The position numbers were made by a program, and so were the translations under genes. This document shows positions 6,624 to 14,361 of a stretch of DNA of 33,305 bases, in pieces. Source of the stretch: Paludibacteraceae bacterium. Lineage in GTDB: Bacteria; Bacteroidota; Bacteroidia; Bacteroidales; Paludibacteraceae. The notes under the pieces are model-generated. The model searched no databases. It was not told the DNA's origin and worked only from the letters and a program-made list of their open reading frames with translations. Location: contig JAILDU010000044.1 in assembly GCA_024689005.1 (NCBI GenBank), forward strand, positions 1 to 33,305, given 5' to 3'. Position 1 is the first letter of the stretch. Every line of letters begins with the position of its first letter.

Positions 6624-8582
6624 CTATTCGTTGTAATAGACGCGTTGGACGCGGCGGCTGACGGAAGTCAGGATTTCGTAAGTGATTGTGCCGAGTTTGT
6701 CAGCCAACTCCTGTAGCGGCATTTTATCGCCAAACACTTCTGCACTATCGCCGGGACGTGCGTCTGTGCCGGTAACATCTATCATAGCTTGGTCCATGCA
6801 GACATTGCCGACAACAGGGCAACGCTTGCCGCGCACCCATACTTCTCCGCCGTAATTGGAGAAGCGGCGGTCAAAGCCATCAGCATAGCCGATAGGAATA
6901 ACTGCGATGACGCGGTCCTCGGACAGTTTGGTATGACGTCCGTAACCGATGGTCTCGCCGGCCTTAACAGTCTTGACAGAAAGGATAGTTGTGCGCAACG
7001 TACAGACATTGCGTAGTTGAGCTCCATCGAAGGAGAAACCGTACATGCCGATACCGAGTCGGCACATATCGAACTGGTAATCAGAGAAGCGCTCTATACC
7101 GGCAGAGTTGCAGATATGCTTAATGATGGTATATGGCGAATGGTTACCGGATGAAAGTCCTTTCTTCAGTTCCTCTGCACAGGCATCAAAATAGTTGATT
7201 TGTTGGAGCGTGAAATCGTCAAACTGCGGCTCATCGCTACCTGCCAAGTGCGAGAAGACAGAAGCAACGCGGACGGCCTTGGTATGTTGCAATTCTTCTA
7301 TCAACCAAGGCATGTCTTCCTTGTAAAATCCGAGACGGTGCATACCGCTATCAATCTTGATATGAACAGGTACATTCTCCAGCCCCTTGGCTTCGGCGGC
7401 AGCCATAACAGTCTTGAGCGACTGATGTGAATAGACGTTCGGCTCGAGATTATTCTCCAGAATCAGATCCATGGCTGCCACTTCGGGGTCCATGATGATG
7501 ATCGGCAATGTTATTCCTGCGCGGCGCAATTCCACTCCTTCGTCTGCAACGGCAACGGCCAGATAATCGACTAATGGCACGGAGGCACCTTGGGCATTCG
7601 TTCTTGTGGCTGCTTGCAGAGCCTTGCTGACTTCGATACTACCGGTTCCGTAAGCAAACGCCTTGACCATACAGGTGAGTTTGGTTTCCGGTCGGAGCTT
7701 GCTACGGAAGTAGCGGACATTCTCCACAAGCGCGGACAGATTGACCTCCAAGACCGTTTCGTGTGTTTGTTGCAGGATGCGCGACGCGATGGTCTCTTCG
7801 TCGTATCCGAGCGCACGGAGGACAGCAGCGCAAGTGCGTACATTCTGGTGAGTCGGGTCTTCAATAACCTGCTTAGAATGAACGAAGAGTTGCATTTTCT
7901 CAGCACGTTTTTGCTCCAAGGAGTCGAAATTCTCATCGTGCTCATGTCCGATATAGGTTATGACTCCTATGGTCGGGCGAATGATACGTTCGAGTCGCTC
8001 CATTTCTCCGGGCTGTGAGATGCCGGCTTCGAAGATAGCGATGACAGGTTTATCCGGCTGATTATCTGCATAGTTAGCCAACTGCCAAACACTAAGCGGC
8101 ACACCTATCTGGGAGTTGTAGGACTTAGGCGACCGGACGACGCGGTAGTCATCTTTGAGCAACTGGTAGAGCCACTCTTTGACGACCGTTTTGCCGTTAG
8201 AGCCGGTTATGCCGATGACAGTGCCGTTAAAGCGTGAACGCACGAAAGCGGCTAAGTCCTGAAGCGCGGCAAGAGAGTTCTGAACAACAATATATGCGGC
8301 GTCGTCGTGGTCCATCACCCACTGGCTGTTGGCAGTTAGCCACGAGCCATTAACAAGGACGAAGGCGCGCACGCCGCGTGCGTAGAGGTCGGGGATATAG
8401 TTGGCTCCATCGTTTTTGTTAGTAGTCAGCGCAAAGAACAACGTGCAGAGAGCCTCATCGTTCTCACCGGTAGCCTGCAATTCGCGGCTGTCGGTAAGCA
8501 GATGGCGAATATTGAGGTGTTTATCCAATTGTCCCATCACATGGATGGGCTTGATTTCACTAATAATTTCAGACAATAACAT
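6624..8582 (-). CDS. alr: MurF-alanine racemase fusion with a shortened MurF half
   Basis: 652 residues. The C-terminal part from about residue 275 is a complete PLP alanine racemase: PLP lysine Lys307 in MVKAFAYG, DSGMHRLGF, catalytic Tyr547 in GYGRHT, VGNVCMDQAMIDVT, and a normal C-terminus. It supplies D-Ala. The N-terminal part has the MurF substrate domain and P-loop GITGSNGKT (124-132), EAGISQPGEM (185-194), and ITYIGHEHDENFDSLEQKRAEK (within 208-229). Then, after a short helix (NVRTCAAVLRALGYDEETI), it jumps straight into the racemase. The MurF C-terminal ligase domain, including the usual YNS-type motif, is missing. Bacteroidota fusions of this kind are, from memory, about 820-840 residues. 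The ligase half is thus probably inactive, whereas the racemase should work. It is transcribed alone from its own promoter. Confidence 0.9.
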   Translation of the reverse strand: MLLSEIISEIKPIHVMGQLDKHLNIRHLLTDSRELQATGENDEALCTLFFALTTNKNDGANYIPDLYARGVRAFVLVNGSWLTANSQWVMDHDDAAYIVVQNSLAALQDLAAFVRSRFNGTVIGITGSNGKTVVKEWLYQLLKDDYRVVRSPKSYNSQIGVPLSVWQLANYADNQPDKPVIAIFEAGISQPGEMERLERIIRPTIGVITYIGHEHDENFDSLEQKRAEKMQLFVHSKQVIEDPTHQNVRTCAAVLRALGYDEETIASRILQQTHETVLEVNLSALVENVRYFRSKLRPETKLTCMVKAFAYGTGSIEVSKALQAATRTNAQGASVPLVDYLAVAVADEGVELRRAGITLPIIIMDPEVAAMDLILENNLEPNVYSHQSLKTVMAAAEAKGLENVPVHIKIDSGMHRLGFYKEDMPWLIEELQHTKAVRVASVFSHLAGSDEPQFDDFTLQQINYFDACAEELKKGLSSGNHSPYTIIKHICNSAGIERFSDYQFDMCRLGIGMYGFSFDGAQLRNVCTLRTTILSVKTVKAGETIGYGRHTKLSEDRVIAVIPIGYADGFDRRFSNYGGEVWVRGKRCPVVGNVCMDQAMIDVTGTDARPGDSAEVFGDKMPLQELADKLGTITYEILTSVSRRVQRVYYNE

Positions 8583-8592
8583 ATTCTAAAAA

Positions 8593-8610
8593 CCTTTGCG
8601 ACTGCAAAGG
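8593..8610 (-). promoter_or_regulatory. Inverted repeat overlapping the murF-alr -7 box
   Basis: CCTTTGC at 8593-8599 and GCAAAGG at 8604-8610 with a 4-nt spacer. The right arm is the -7 box itself, read on the minus strand. An RNA starting here would contain only one arm, so the dyad is better read as a DNA site (operator) than as an RNA hairpin. Confidence 0.4.
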
Positions 8611-8635
8611 TAGTGCTTTTTTCTGATATGTGCAA
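8605..8635 (-). promoter_or_regulatory. murF-alr promoter (minus strand)
   Basis: On the minus strand, TTG at 8635-8633 and TACCTTTG at 8612-8605, spacer 20 nt, with an A-run before GCAC. The start codon lies 22 nt downstream of the -7 box. Confidence 0.85.
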
Positions 8636-8644
8636 ATAATACGC

Positions 8645-8672
8645 AAAAAAAACGCCTTGAAGGACGCTTTTT
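8645..8672 (-). terminator. Probable terminator for transcripts arriving from murE
   Basis: Read on the minus strand, an A-run and GCG(T)CC pair with GGCGTTTTTT around a TTCAA loop, with one bulged T, followed by eight T. It lies just upstream of the murF-alr promoter and about 405 nt after the murE stop. The murE message would therefore carry a long 3' tail. Confidence 0.6.
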
Positions 8673-8673
8673 C

Positions 8674-8734
8674 GTTAAGATGATCGCTTGCGCGACGTTA
8701 AAGAGTTAAGATGGTCCGCCTTCGGCGAAACGTT
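8674..8734. repeat. Two degenerate hairpin-bearing repeats
   Basis: Unit A (8674-8700) and unit B (8705-8734) both begin GTTAAGATG and end ACGTTA. Each encloses a small hairpin: TCGC/GCGA with loop TTGC in A, CGCC/GGCG with loop TTC in B. The middle sequence differs but the hairpin is kept. Confidence 0.5.
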
Positions 8735-8820
8735 AGAAATTCATGCTTGCATCACAGGATTCTATCGTTCTCGTCCGGATGACACAGGAGGTGTCGCCTC
8801 GTTGTGAGCACTTGGGTCTG

Positions 8821-8886
8821 GTGGTGTTTGTAACGTTTGCACGAGGTTTTGTTGGGGCTTTGTCGAGGTTTTATCAGGGTAAAAAG
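8821..8886. repeat. Degenerate 11-nt tandem array, about six units
   Basis: The clear units are GAGGTTTTGTT (8843-8853), GGGGCTTTGTC (8854-8864) and GAGGTTTTATC (8865-8875). Weaker flanking units in the same 11-nt register run from 8821 and on to 8886. The unit is the reverse complement of the units at 13656 and 19700. A 64-codon open frame spans this area but is not gene-like. Confidence 0.65.
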
Positions 8887-8936
8887 TCGCTATCATCCCG
8901 GCTCAGGACAAGTCTGGACACGGGTTTATCAGCATA

Positions 8937-9013
8937 ATCTATCGTATATGTATCGTATATCTAACGTGTATCTATCGTGTATCTATCGTGTATCTATCGT
9001 GTATCTATCGTAG
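8937..9013. repeat. 11-nt tandem array, seven units
   Basis: Seven adjoining units of exactly 11 nt with consensus ATCTATCGTGT. The four from 8970 on are identical apart from the last two bases of the final copy, and the first three carry one to three changes. It lies 65 nt downstream of the murE stop codon, in the spacer where the cell-wall cluster breaks off. With the array at 8821 and the hairpin pair at 8674 it fills most of the 495-nt gap between murE and murF-alr. Confidence 0.9.
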
Positions 9014-9077
9014 TCGACAGCGGATTATCAAAAGGATAGATGCAAACTAAGCTCTTATTTACGCTGCTATGGAGGTG

Positions 9078-10529
9078 TCAAATATATTTTTTAACTTCCT
9101 CGTGGTCGTCGAAGTGATGCTTGACGCCCCGGATAATCTGGTAATCCTCGTGTCCCTTGCCGGCGATGAGGATAACATCTCCGTTTTGGGCGAGCGTACA
9201 TGCCGTTTGGATAGCCGTAGCGCGGTCCTCGATTACGAGTGTGCTACGCAGTTCTTCCTCCGTCAGTCCGGCCTTCATATCATTGAGGATATCCTGCGGT
9301 TCTTCGTCACGCGGGTTGTCGGAAGTGAGGATGAGTTGCTCGCTGCCCCGTTTGGCAATCTGTGCCATCATCGGTCGTTTGCCCTTGTCCCGGTTTCCCC
9401 CGCAGCCCACGACGGTAATCAGTTTGGTTCCTTCGCGCTTGATCTCGCGGATGGTCTGAATGACGTTGTCCACCGCGTCGGGCGTGTGTGCATAATCGAC
9501 GATAGCCGTCCATCCCTTGTCGCTATGAATCGTTTCGAAGCGTCCGTTCACGGGAGTCAGCGTAGAGAGTACGCGCAGCACTTCCATCTCGTCAAATCCC
9601 AAGCACACTGCAGCGCCGTAGATGCAGAGCAGGTTGCTGACATTGAATCGGCCCACCAGCGGAACGAAGACCTCTTTGCCGTTGATATTGAGGAGCATGC
9701 CATCGAAACCTTCTTCGAGAATCTGCGCCTTGTAGTCTGCGAGCGAGCGGGTGGAATAGGTGTGCACGTTAGCCCGGCAGTTCTGTGTCATCACCAGGCC
9801 GTTCTTGTCATCCTTGTTGGTGATAGCAAAAGCGCTATTCTTGAGCCCGTCGAACAGTCGTTTCTTGGTGTCGCGATAGTTGTCGAAAGTCTTGTGGTAG
9901 TCTATATGGTCGCGTGTGAGGTTGGTGAATAGTGCCCCATCGTAGTCCAGGCCTGCTACGCGCTCTTGTGCGATGGCGTGGCTGCTCACTTCCATAAAGG
10001 CGTATTCGCACCCGGCATCCACCATCTTGCGCAGCAGTCCGTTCAGTTCGATTGCGTCCGGCGTGGTGTGGGTAGCCGGTATAGCTTCGTTCTCGACATA
10101 ATTGACCACTGTGGAGAGCAAGCCGGCCTTGTGTCCTAACGCGCGCACGAGTTTATATAATAAGGTGGCGATCGTTGTCTTGCCGTTGGTGCCGGTGACG
10201 CCCACCAGTTTCAAGTTTTTGCTCGGTTCGCCGAACCATTTGGAAGCGAGCAGCCCCAAGGCCTTGTCTGTGTTATCTACCAGAATATAGGTTGTGTTCT
10301 CTTCCTTCTTAGGCATGAACCGTCTGTCCGACAGTACGACAGCCGCACACCCGTTAGCCACGCAGCTATGGATGAAAGCGTGTCCATCCACTGCCGTTCC
10401 CACCTGAGCCACAAACAGGTCTCCCGGACCTATTTGTCGGCTGTCAAAATGCAGACTGTTGATCTCCTTGTCTGTTCGCCCGAGTACCTCTATCGGTTCG
10501 ATCGCGCGTAATAAATCGTTTAGTAACAT
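9078..10529 (-). CDS. murE: UDP-MurNAc-L-Ala-D-Glu:meso-diaminopimelate ligase
   Basis: Adds the third residue of the peptidoglycan stem in the cytoplasm. 483 residues, normal length. P-loop GVTGTNGKTT at 110-119, HTTPDAIELN near 154-163, FTNLTRDHIDYH at 201-212, the lysine that is carbamylated in the family in TKKRLFDGL (221-229), VNGRFE, VDYAHTPDAV, and the diaminopimelate selectivity motif DNPRDEEP (404-411). DNPR indicates meso-DAP rather than lysine. It is the last gene of the mraZ-rsmH-ftsL-ftsI-murE set, 33 nt after ftsI. In most relatives mraY, murD and ftsW follow; here there is only repeat-filled spacer. Confidence 0.97.
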   Translation of the reverse strand: MLLNDLLRAIEPIEVLGRTDKEINSLHFDSRQIGPGDLFVAQVGTAVDGHAFIHSCVANGCAAVVLSDRRFMPKKEENTTYILVDNTDKALGLLASKWFGEPSKNLKLVGVTGTNGKTTIATLLYKLVRALGHKAGLLSTVVNYVENEAIPATHTTPDAIELNGLLRKMVDAGCEYAFMEVSSHAIAQERVAGLDYDGALFTNLTRDHIDYHKTFDNYRDTKKRLFDGLKNSAFAITNKDDKNGLVMTQNCRANVHTYSTRSLADYKAQILEEGFDGMLLNINGKEVFVPLVGRFNVSNLLCIYGAAVCLGFDEMEVLRVLSTLTPVNGRFETIHSDKGWTAIVDYAHTPDAVDNVIQTIREIKREGTKLITVVGCGGNRDKGKRPMMAQIAKRGSEQLILTSDNPRDEEPQDILNDMKAGLTEEELRSTLVIEDRATAIQTACTLAQNGDVILIAGKGHEDYQIIRGVKHHFDDHEEVKKYI

Positions 10530-10562
10530 AAAACTACTATTTTGCCAATTATCATCAAAAGC

Positions 10563-12356
10563 TTATCTTTTGTCGAGCACTCTCACGCCCTCGCGGAAGA
10601 TGTAGCATCCCGTATATGCCATGGTCTTCTCTGCGATGACTCTGACCGTGCTGCCGCAGTCCATACCTGCGTCGTACGGGAATTGCGGGTCCTCTATCAT
10701 GCAGATACAGGTGTATCGCGGATTCTCCTCGGGGAAATACCCCACGAAAGTCATTCTGTGGTGTTTGCCCGAGTAGCCATGTCCGGGAATGAACAACTGA
10801 GCCGTTCCGGTCTTTCCTGCAATGGATACGAGGTTCGACTGCGCCTTCTTGCTCCAGGGCTTGGCTGAGGCTGTGCCCAGATGGTTGTCCCAGACGACGT
10901 CGTGCAGTGCGCCTTGAATGTCGTGCAGTGTGCTTTTGCTGCAGATAGACGACTTGACTGTTTCCGGTTTGTACGTCACCTTGTTTTCTCCGTCCTCCCG
11001 GATGCCGGTGACCAGCATCGGGCGCATCATCTTTCCGTTGTTGGCGATAGCGTTGTAGAACATAAGTATCTGCATCGGGCTCAGTTCGACGGAGTAGCCG
11101 TACGACATCTTGCTGAGAGTGACAGTGTCTTTGGGTACGTCTATGCGTGCTTTGTCTGCGCCCGGAATCTCGCAAAAGACGCTGTCCATCAGGCCCATTC
11201 GCTCTATTCGGCGGACAAATTTCTTAGCGGATCCTTCGTAACTGCGTGTGATCAGTTTGGCCAATGCGATGTTGGACGAGACGGCGAGTGACGAGCGAAC
11301 CGTCAGCATCGTGTCCATCGGGTGAGCATCGGTGTGCTTGGCAGAGAAATACTGCCACGGATGGCGGGTGACGCTCACGGTGTCGTCTATCTCTATCTTG
11401 CCGTCATCCAGAGCGGCCACGAGAGCCACGGTCTTGAAGGTCGAACCGGGTTCGACGCGTTGTACGGCATGGTTTTGCGCCTCGTAGTAGTTACCTTCTT
11501 CCGAGCGGTCCAGATTGGCTATCGCGCGTACGTAACCTGTCTGGGTCTCCATGAGTACGCAGCAACCCCATTTGGCACTTTTCTCCGACACTTTGGTCAT
11601 AAGTGCCTTCTCCACTATGTCTTGCAGGTTGGCGTCTATGGTGGTGACTATATCCATGCCGTCAACTGCCTCATTCACAGTAACTTGTTCGTATCGTCCG
11701 CCTATCTTCTGAATGCTGCTCATACCGTCCTTGCCTCGTAACTGGGTGTCAAACCCTTTCTCCAGTCCCGAGTTGCCCACGCCGTCTTCGCCGTAGATGC
11801 CGCCTATCGTTCTGCTGGCGAGGATACCAAACGGCTTGATGCGGCGGTGTTGGTCCTCAAAGAGCACGCCGCTCTTGTATTTGCCTTTCTTGATCAGCGC
11901 ATTCTGTTCGAGCGCTCTGCGTTGCAAGTAGTTGATGCGATGGTCGCACACCCTCAGTCGTTTTTCGCCGCGGTTGTACGCGTTGGTTATGCGCTGGCGA
12001 TATTCGCTCTGGGAGTGGTCGCCAACTATGGTAGCGAGATCCAGGCACAGCGAATCGATATAGGTGTTAAAGAGTTTGCCGTTCCTCTCGTGCAGAGCCG
12101 GAACGCGCGTGTCCATGTACATGTAATACTGCGGCATACTTGAGGCCAACAACTGACCATGGCAATCCAAGATATTTCCGCGTGTGGCACGAATAGGGCG
12201 ATGTGTCGGCACTTGTTTCTCAGCGACCTTAAGCCATTCATCGCGTTCAACGGCCTGGATATAGACAATCTTACCTATCACGGCTCCAAAGCCGAGAAGG
12301 ATAACGATAAAGATTATCGCAAACCGCCAAACCGTATTTCTCTGTTCGTCCGACAT
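10563..12356 (-). CDS. ftsI: Division transpeptidase FtsI (class B penicillin-binding protein)
   Basis: Cross-links septal peptidoglycan in the periplasm. 597 residues. Membrane anchor at about residues 12-34, then the non-catalytic domain starting RPIRATRGNILDCHG (53-67). The transpeptidase domain has SxxK as STFK (Ser305-Lys308), SxN as SSN (360-362), and KTGTAQ (515-520). The protein ends about 75 residues after KTG, so there is no PASTA domain, which many Bacteroidota FtsI proteins (about 700 residues) carry. It lies between ftsL (21-nt gap) and murE (33-nt gap) in one operon. Confidence 0.95.
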   Translation of the reverse strand: MSDEQRNTVWRFAIIFIVILLGFGAVIGKIVYIQAVERDEWLKVAEKQVPTHRPIRATRGNILDCHGQLLASSMPQYYMYMDTRVPALHERNGKLFNTYIDSLCLDLATIVGDHSQSEYRQRITNAYNRGEKRLRVCDHRINYLQRRALEQNALIKKGKYKSGVLFEDQHRRIKPFGILASRTIGGIYGEDGVGNSGLEKGFDTQLRGKDGMSSIQKIGGRYEQVTVNEAVDGMDIVTTIDANLQDIVEKALMTKVSEKSAKWGCCVLMETQTGYVRAIANLDRSEEGNYYEAQNHAVQRVEPGSTFKTVALVAALDDGKIEIDDTVSVTRHPWQYFSAKHTDAHPMDTMLTVRSSLAVSSNIALAKLITRSYEGSAKKFVRRIERMGLMDSVFCEIPGADKARIDVPKDTVTLSKMSYGYSVELSPMQILMFYNAIANNGKMMRPMLVTGIREDGENKVTYKPETVKSSICSKSTLHDIQGALHDVVWDNHLGTASAKPWSKKAQSNLVSIAGKTGTAQLFIPGHGYSGKHHRMTFVGYFPEENPRYTCICMIEDPQFPYDAGMDCGSTVRVIAEKTMAYTGCYIFREGVRVLDKR

Positions 12357-12377
12357 TCTCTGTTCGTGCTGTTTGTT

Positions 12378-12725
12378 TTATTTGCCTTTCAGTATATAGG
12401 TAGTTGCCGGGCGTTCAATCTTCACCGGCGGCACTGTATTCTCCTGCAGTGCACTTCCTTGTGCGCGGAGCGCCTCGGTCACTTGCGACTGGCGAGTGGT
12501 GTTCATCAGTTCCGCACTAATGGTCATGTATCTGAACTTGGCGTCCATCATTTCCTTCTTGGTGTCAGTCAGTTTATGTTGCTGACGTACAGACTGATAT
12601 CCAGTCAATATATAAATAAAAAACAATCCCACAATCAGTCCGATTAGAGGGTATTGTGCCCGTAAGCGGCGACTCCGCAGAAAATCGCCGTTCAGCCAGG
12701 ATTGTATTTGTTGTGTATCTGCCAT
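12378..12725 (-). CDS. ftsL: FtsL-like division protein
   Basis: 115 residues: about 24 cytoplasmic residues, one membrane helix (about 26-43, YPLIGLIVGLFFIYILTGY), then a helical, coiled-coil-prone region (QQHKLTDTKKEMMDAKFRYM) and a flexible tail. Sequence conservation of FtsL is low. The call rests on this topology plus position between rsmH and ftsI, the standard place for ftsL, and on likeness to the Bacteroidota FtsL-like family. It would join the divisome complex with FtsB and FtsQ that activates FtsI/FtsW. Only 3 nt separate it from the rsmH stop. Confidence 0.88.
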   Translation of the reverse strand: MADTQQIQSWLNGDFLRSRRLRAQYPLIGLIVGLFFIYILTGYQSVRQQHKLTDTKKEMMDAKFRYMTISAELMNTTRQSQVTEALRAQGSALQENTVPPVKIERPATTYILKGK

Positions 12726-12728
12726 TCT

Positions 12729-13622
12729 CTATTTTTTCTCTGCCACACGCAGTTTGGCGCTTCTGGCTCGCGGGTTTCGCTCTACTTCTTCTTCGCTCGC
12801 CTCGCGTCCTTTCTCTATCAACTTAAACGGCGTCAGTATATTGCCGTAGAAATCTTTCTCTATCTCGCCTTCCAGATTGCCGCTTCTCAGGAAATTTTTC
12901 ACCAGTCTGTCTTCCAGCGAGTGGTACGTGAGTATGGCTATTCGTCCGCCCGGTTTCAGCAAGTCACGTGCAGCCACGAGCATTTCTCTGAGCGCACCCA
13001 ACTCGTCATTCACCTCTATGCGCAGGGCCTGGAACAGTCGTGCCAGTTCTTTGCTCATCTCGGCCGGTATGCGTGAGGCAGCCACCAGTTCTTCGGTTCG
13101 CTCTATGGTTTTCTGCGTGCGCGCCTTGCAGATGGCTTTGGCAACGCCGCGACCATTTTTCATCTCGCCGTACAGCCAGAAGATGCGCGCCAGTTCCTCC
13201 TCGCTATAACTATTCACTACGTCTGCAGCCGTCCGTTTGGCCGTCTGATTCATGCGCATGTCCAACGGAGCGGGAAAGCGGAAACTGAAACCGCGTTCCG
13301 GGCAATCAAAATGGTGGAAACTCACTCCTAAGTCAGCCAACAGTCCGTCTATTTCGGTTACTCCGTAATAATCCATCCAGTTGCGCAAGTAGCGGAAATT
13401 GCTATGTACAAACTCCCATTTCTCATCATCGATGGCATTCTGCAGGGCGTCTGCGTCTTGGTCAAAAGAGAAGAGCCGGCCGTCGGCTTTCAGATGCTCC
13501 ATGATAGCGCGGCTGTGTCCTCCGCCTCCGAAAGTCACATCCACATAGACACCGTCGGGCTTGATATTCAAACCTGCAATCGTTTCCGCCAGCATAGCCG
13601 GTATGTGATAAGTGTCTGCCAT
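12729..13622 (-). CDS. rsmH: 16S rRNA (cytosine-1402 N4) methyltransferase RsmH
   Basis: Methylates N4 of C1402 in 16S rRNA with S-adenosylmethionine. 297 residues. Family motifs in order: HIPAMLAET, the SAM-binding VDVTFGGGGHS (27-37), FDQDADAL, LADLGVS, RGFSFR, a helical insert domain, ALRIEVNDEL, TYHSLEDRLVK and the C-terminal NPRARSAKLRVAEK. It is the second gene of the dcw operon. The 78-nt gap to mraZ is wide for this operon and holds an 11-nt tandem array. Confidence 0.97.
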   Translation of the reverse strand: MADTYHIPAMLAETIAGLNIKPDGVYVDVTFGGGGHSRAIMEHLKADGRLFSFDQDADALQNAIDDEKWEFVHSNFRYLRNWMDYYGVTEIDGLLADLGVSFHHFDCPERGFSFRFPAPLDMRMNQTAKRTAADVVNSYSEEELARIFWLYGEMKNGRGVAKAICKARTQKTIERTEELVAASRIPAEMSKELARLFQALRIEVNDELGALREMLVAARDLLKPGGRIAILTYHSLEDRLVKNFLRSGNLEGEIEKDFYGNILTPFKLIEKGREASEEEVERNPRARSAKLRVAEKK

Positions 13623-13655
13623 AATTGTTCTCTAAAAATTAGTTAGAAGGTTTGT

Positions 13656-13699
13656 GAAGAAACCCCGATAAAACCCCGAAGAAACCTCGATAAGGCCTC
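13656..13699. repeat. 11-nt tandem array between mraZ and rsmH, four units
   Basis: GAAGAAACCCC, GATAAAACCCC, GAAGAAACCTC and GATAAGGCCTC, each exactly 11 nt, end to end. The last unit finishes 1 nt before the mraZ stop codon. Alternating GAAG/GATA starts suggest a possible 22-nt higher-order unit. Confidence 0.85.
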
Positions 13700-13700
13700 G

Positions 13701-14150
13701 TCATTTTTTTGTCATTTTGCTGCGCAGTCGTGCAGCCAGTTCGGTTTGGCTCAAGCGCTTGTCGGCAAACTTGGTCGGAGCCCACAAAGCAAATCTGTCC
13801 AGCATGCCGACGAACAGCACATCTTGCTGCGCGCCGATAGTCTCCAGGTTCTTTTTTTGCAACAAAATGCGCCCTTGACCATCCAATTCCATGTATTCGG
13901 CATCAGCCATGAACTGCATGAGGATCAACTGATCTTCCGGATCCCACTCGTCCAATGCCTCGCGCAGCTGGCTTACCTTCTCGTTCCACACCTGTTCCGG
14001 GTAGAACATCAGACATTCGTTGTCCGTGTCGCGCCGCATGACGATACGTTTGCTTTCCGCTTCAGCCAGAATGCGACGATAAGCAGCAGGTACGAATATT
14101 CGTCCCTTCTCGTCCAAACGTCCTTCTATGTTTCCTACAAATGTGCTCAT
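13701..14150 (-). CDS. mraZ: Transcriptional regulator MraZ
   Basis: 149 residues with two AbrB-like swapped-hairpin half-domains. The first carries the signature DEKGRIFVPAAYR (14-26) and the second LDGQGRILL. MraZ forms ring-shaped oligomers and in E. coli represses its own dcw promoter by binding TGGG-type repeats spaced 10 bp apart. It is the first gene of this minus-strand operon. A matching pair of repeats lies in the -33 region of its promoter. The C-terminus is basic (RLRSKMTKK). Confidence 0.96.
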   Translation of the reverse strand: MSTFVGNIEGRLDEKGRIFVPAAYRRILAEAESKRIVMRRDTDNECLMFYPEQVWNEKVSQLREALDEWDPEDQLILMQFMADAEYMELDGQGRILLQKKNLETIGAQQDVLFVGMLDRFALWAPTKFADKRLSQTELAARLRSKMTKK

Positions 14151-14171
14151 ACCTTAATAAAAAAATCGCTG

Positions 14172-14212
14172 CAAAGATACAAAAAATATTTCGAATACAC
14201 CACATTTCCCCA
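14172..14212 (-). promoter_or_regulatory. mraZ promoter with overlapping MraZ-box-like repeats
   Basis: On the minus strand the -7 box is TATCTTTG (14179-14172). The -33 position has only TGG, a weak match. The repeats TGGGG (14212-14208) and TGGTG (14202-14198) are separated by 5 nt, the spacing known for E. coli MraZ operators, and the second one covers the -33 position. This would allow autorepression. Confidence 0.65.
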
Positions 14213-14321
14213 CAAAAAAAGTTATCAATTGTTTTATCAACATGTTTTCTACGTTATTCGAACCGCATAAATATACTATAAATCAGCATATTAGTGCGCT
14301 TATTAACATTTTGTCAAAAAG

Positions 14322-14336
14322 TGGGGTAAAATGGGT
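14322..14336 (+). promoter_or_regulatory. Second MraZ-box-like repeat pair, on the porQ side
   Basis: TGGGG at 14322-14326 and TGGGT at 14332-14336 with a 5-nt spacer, on the plus strand, 25 nt upstream of the porQ -33 box. It has the same unit and 10-bp spacing as the pair in front of mraZ. Confidence 0.5.
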
Positions 14337-14361
14337 TGTGTTGAAAAAATATGCAAAAGCT

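Noticed and set aside
8743..8937. 64-codon frame in the murE/murF-alr spacer
   Set aside because: It runs through a degenerate 11-nt array, has no promoter and no family features.
9069..9932. 287-codon open frame antisense to murE
   Set aside because: It lies fully against the conserved murE sequence and has no promoter or recognisable domain; a shadow frame.
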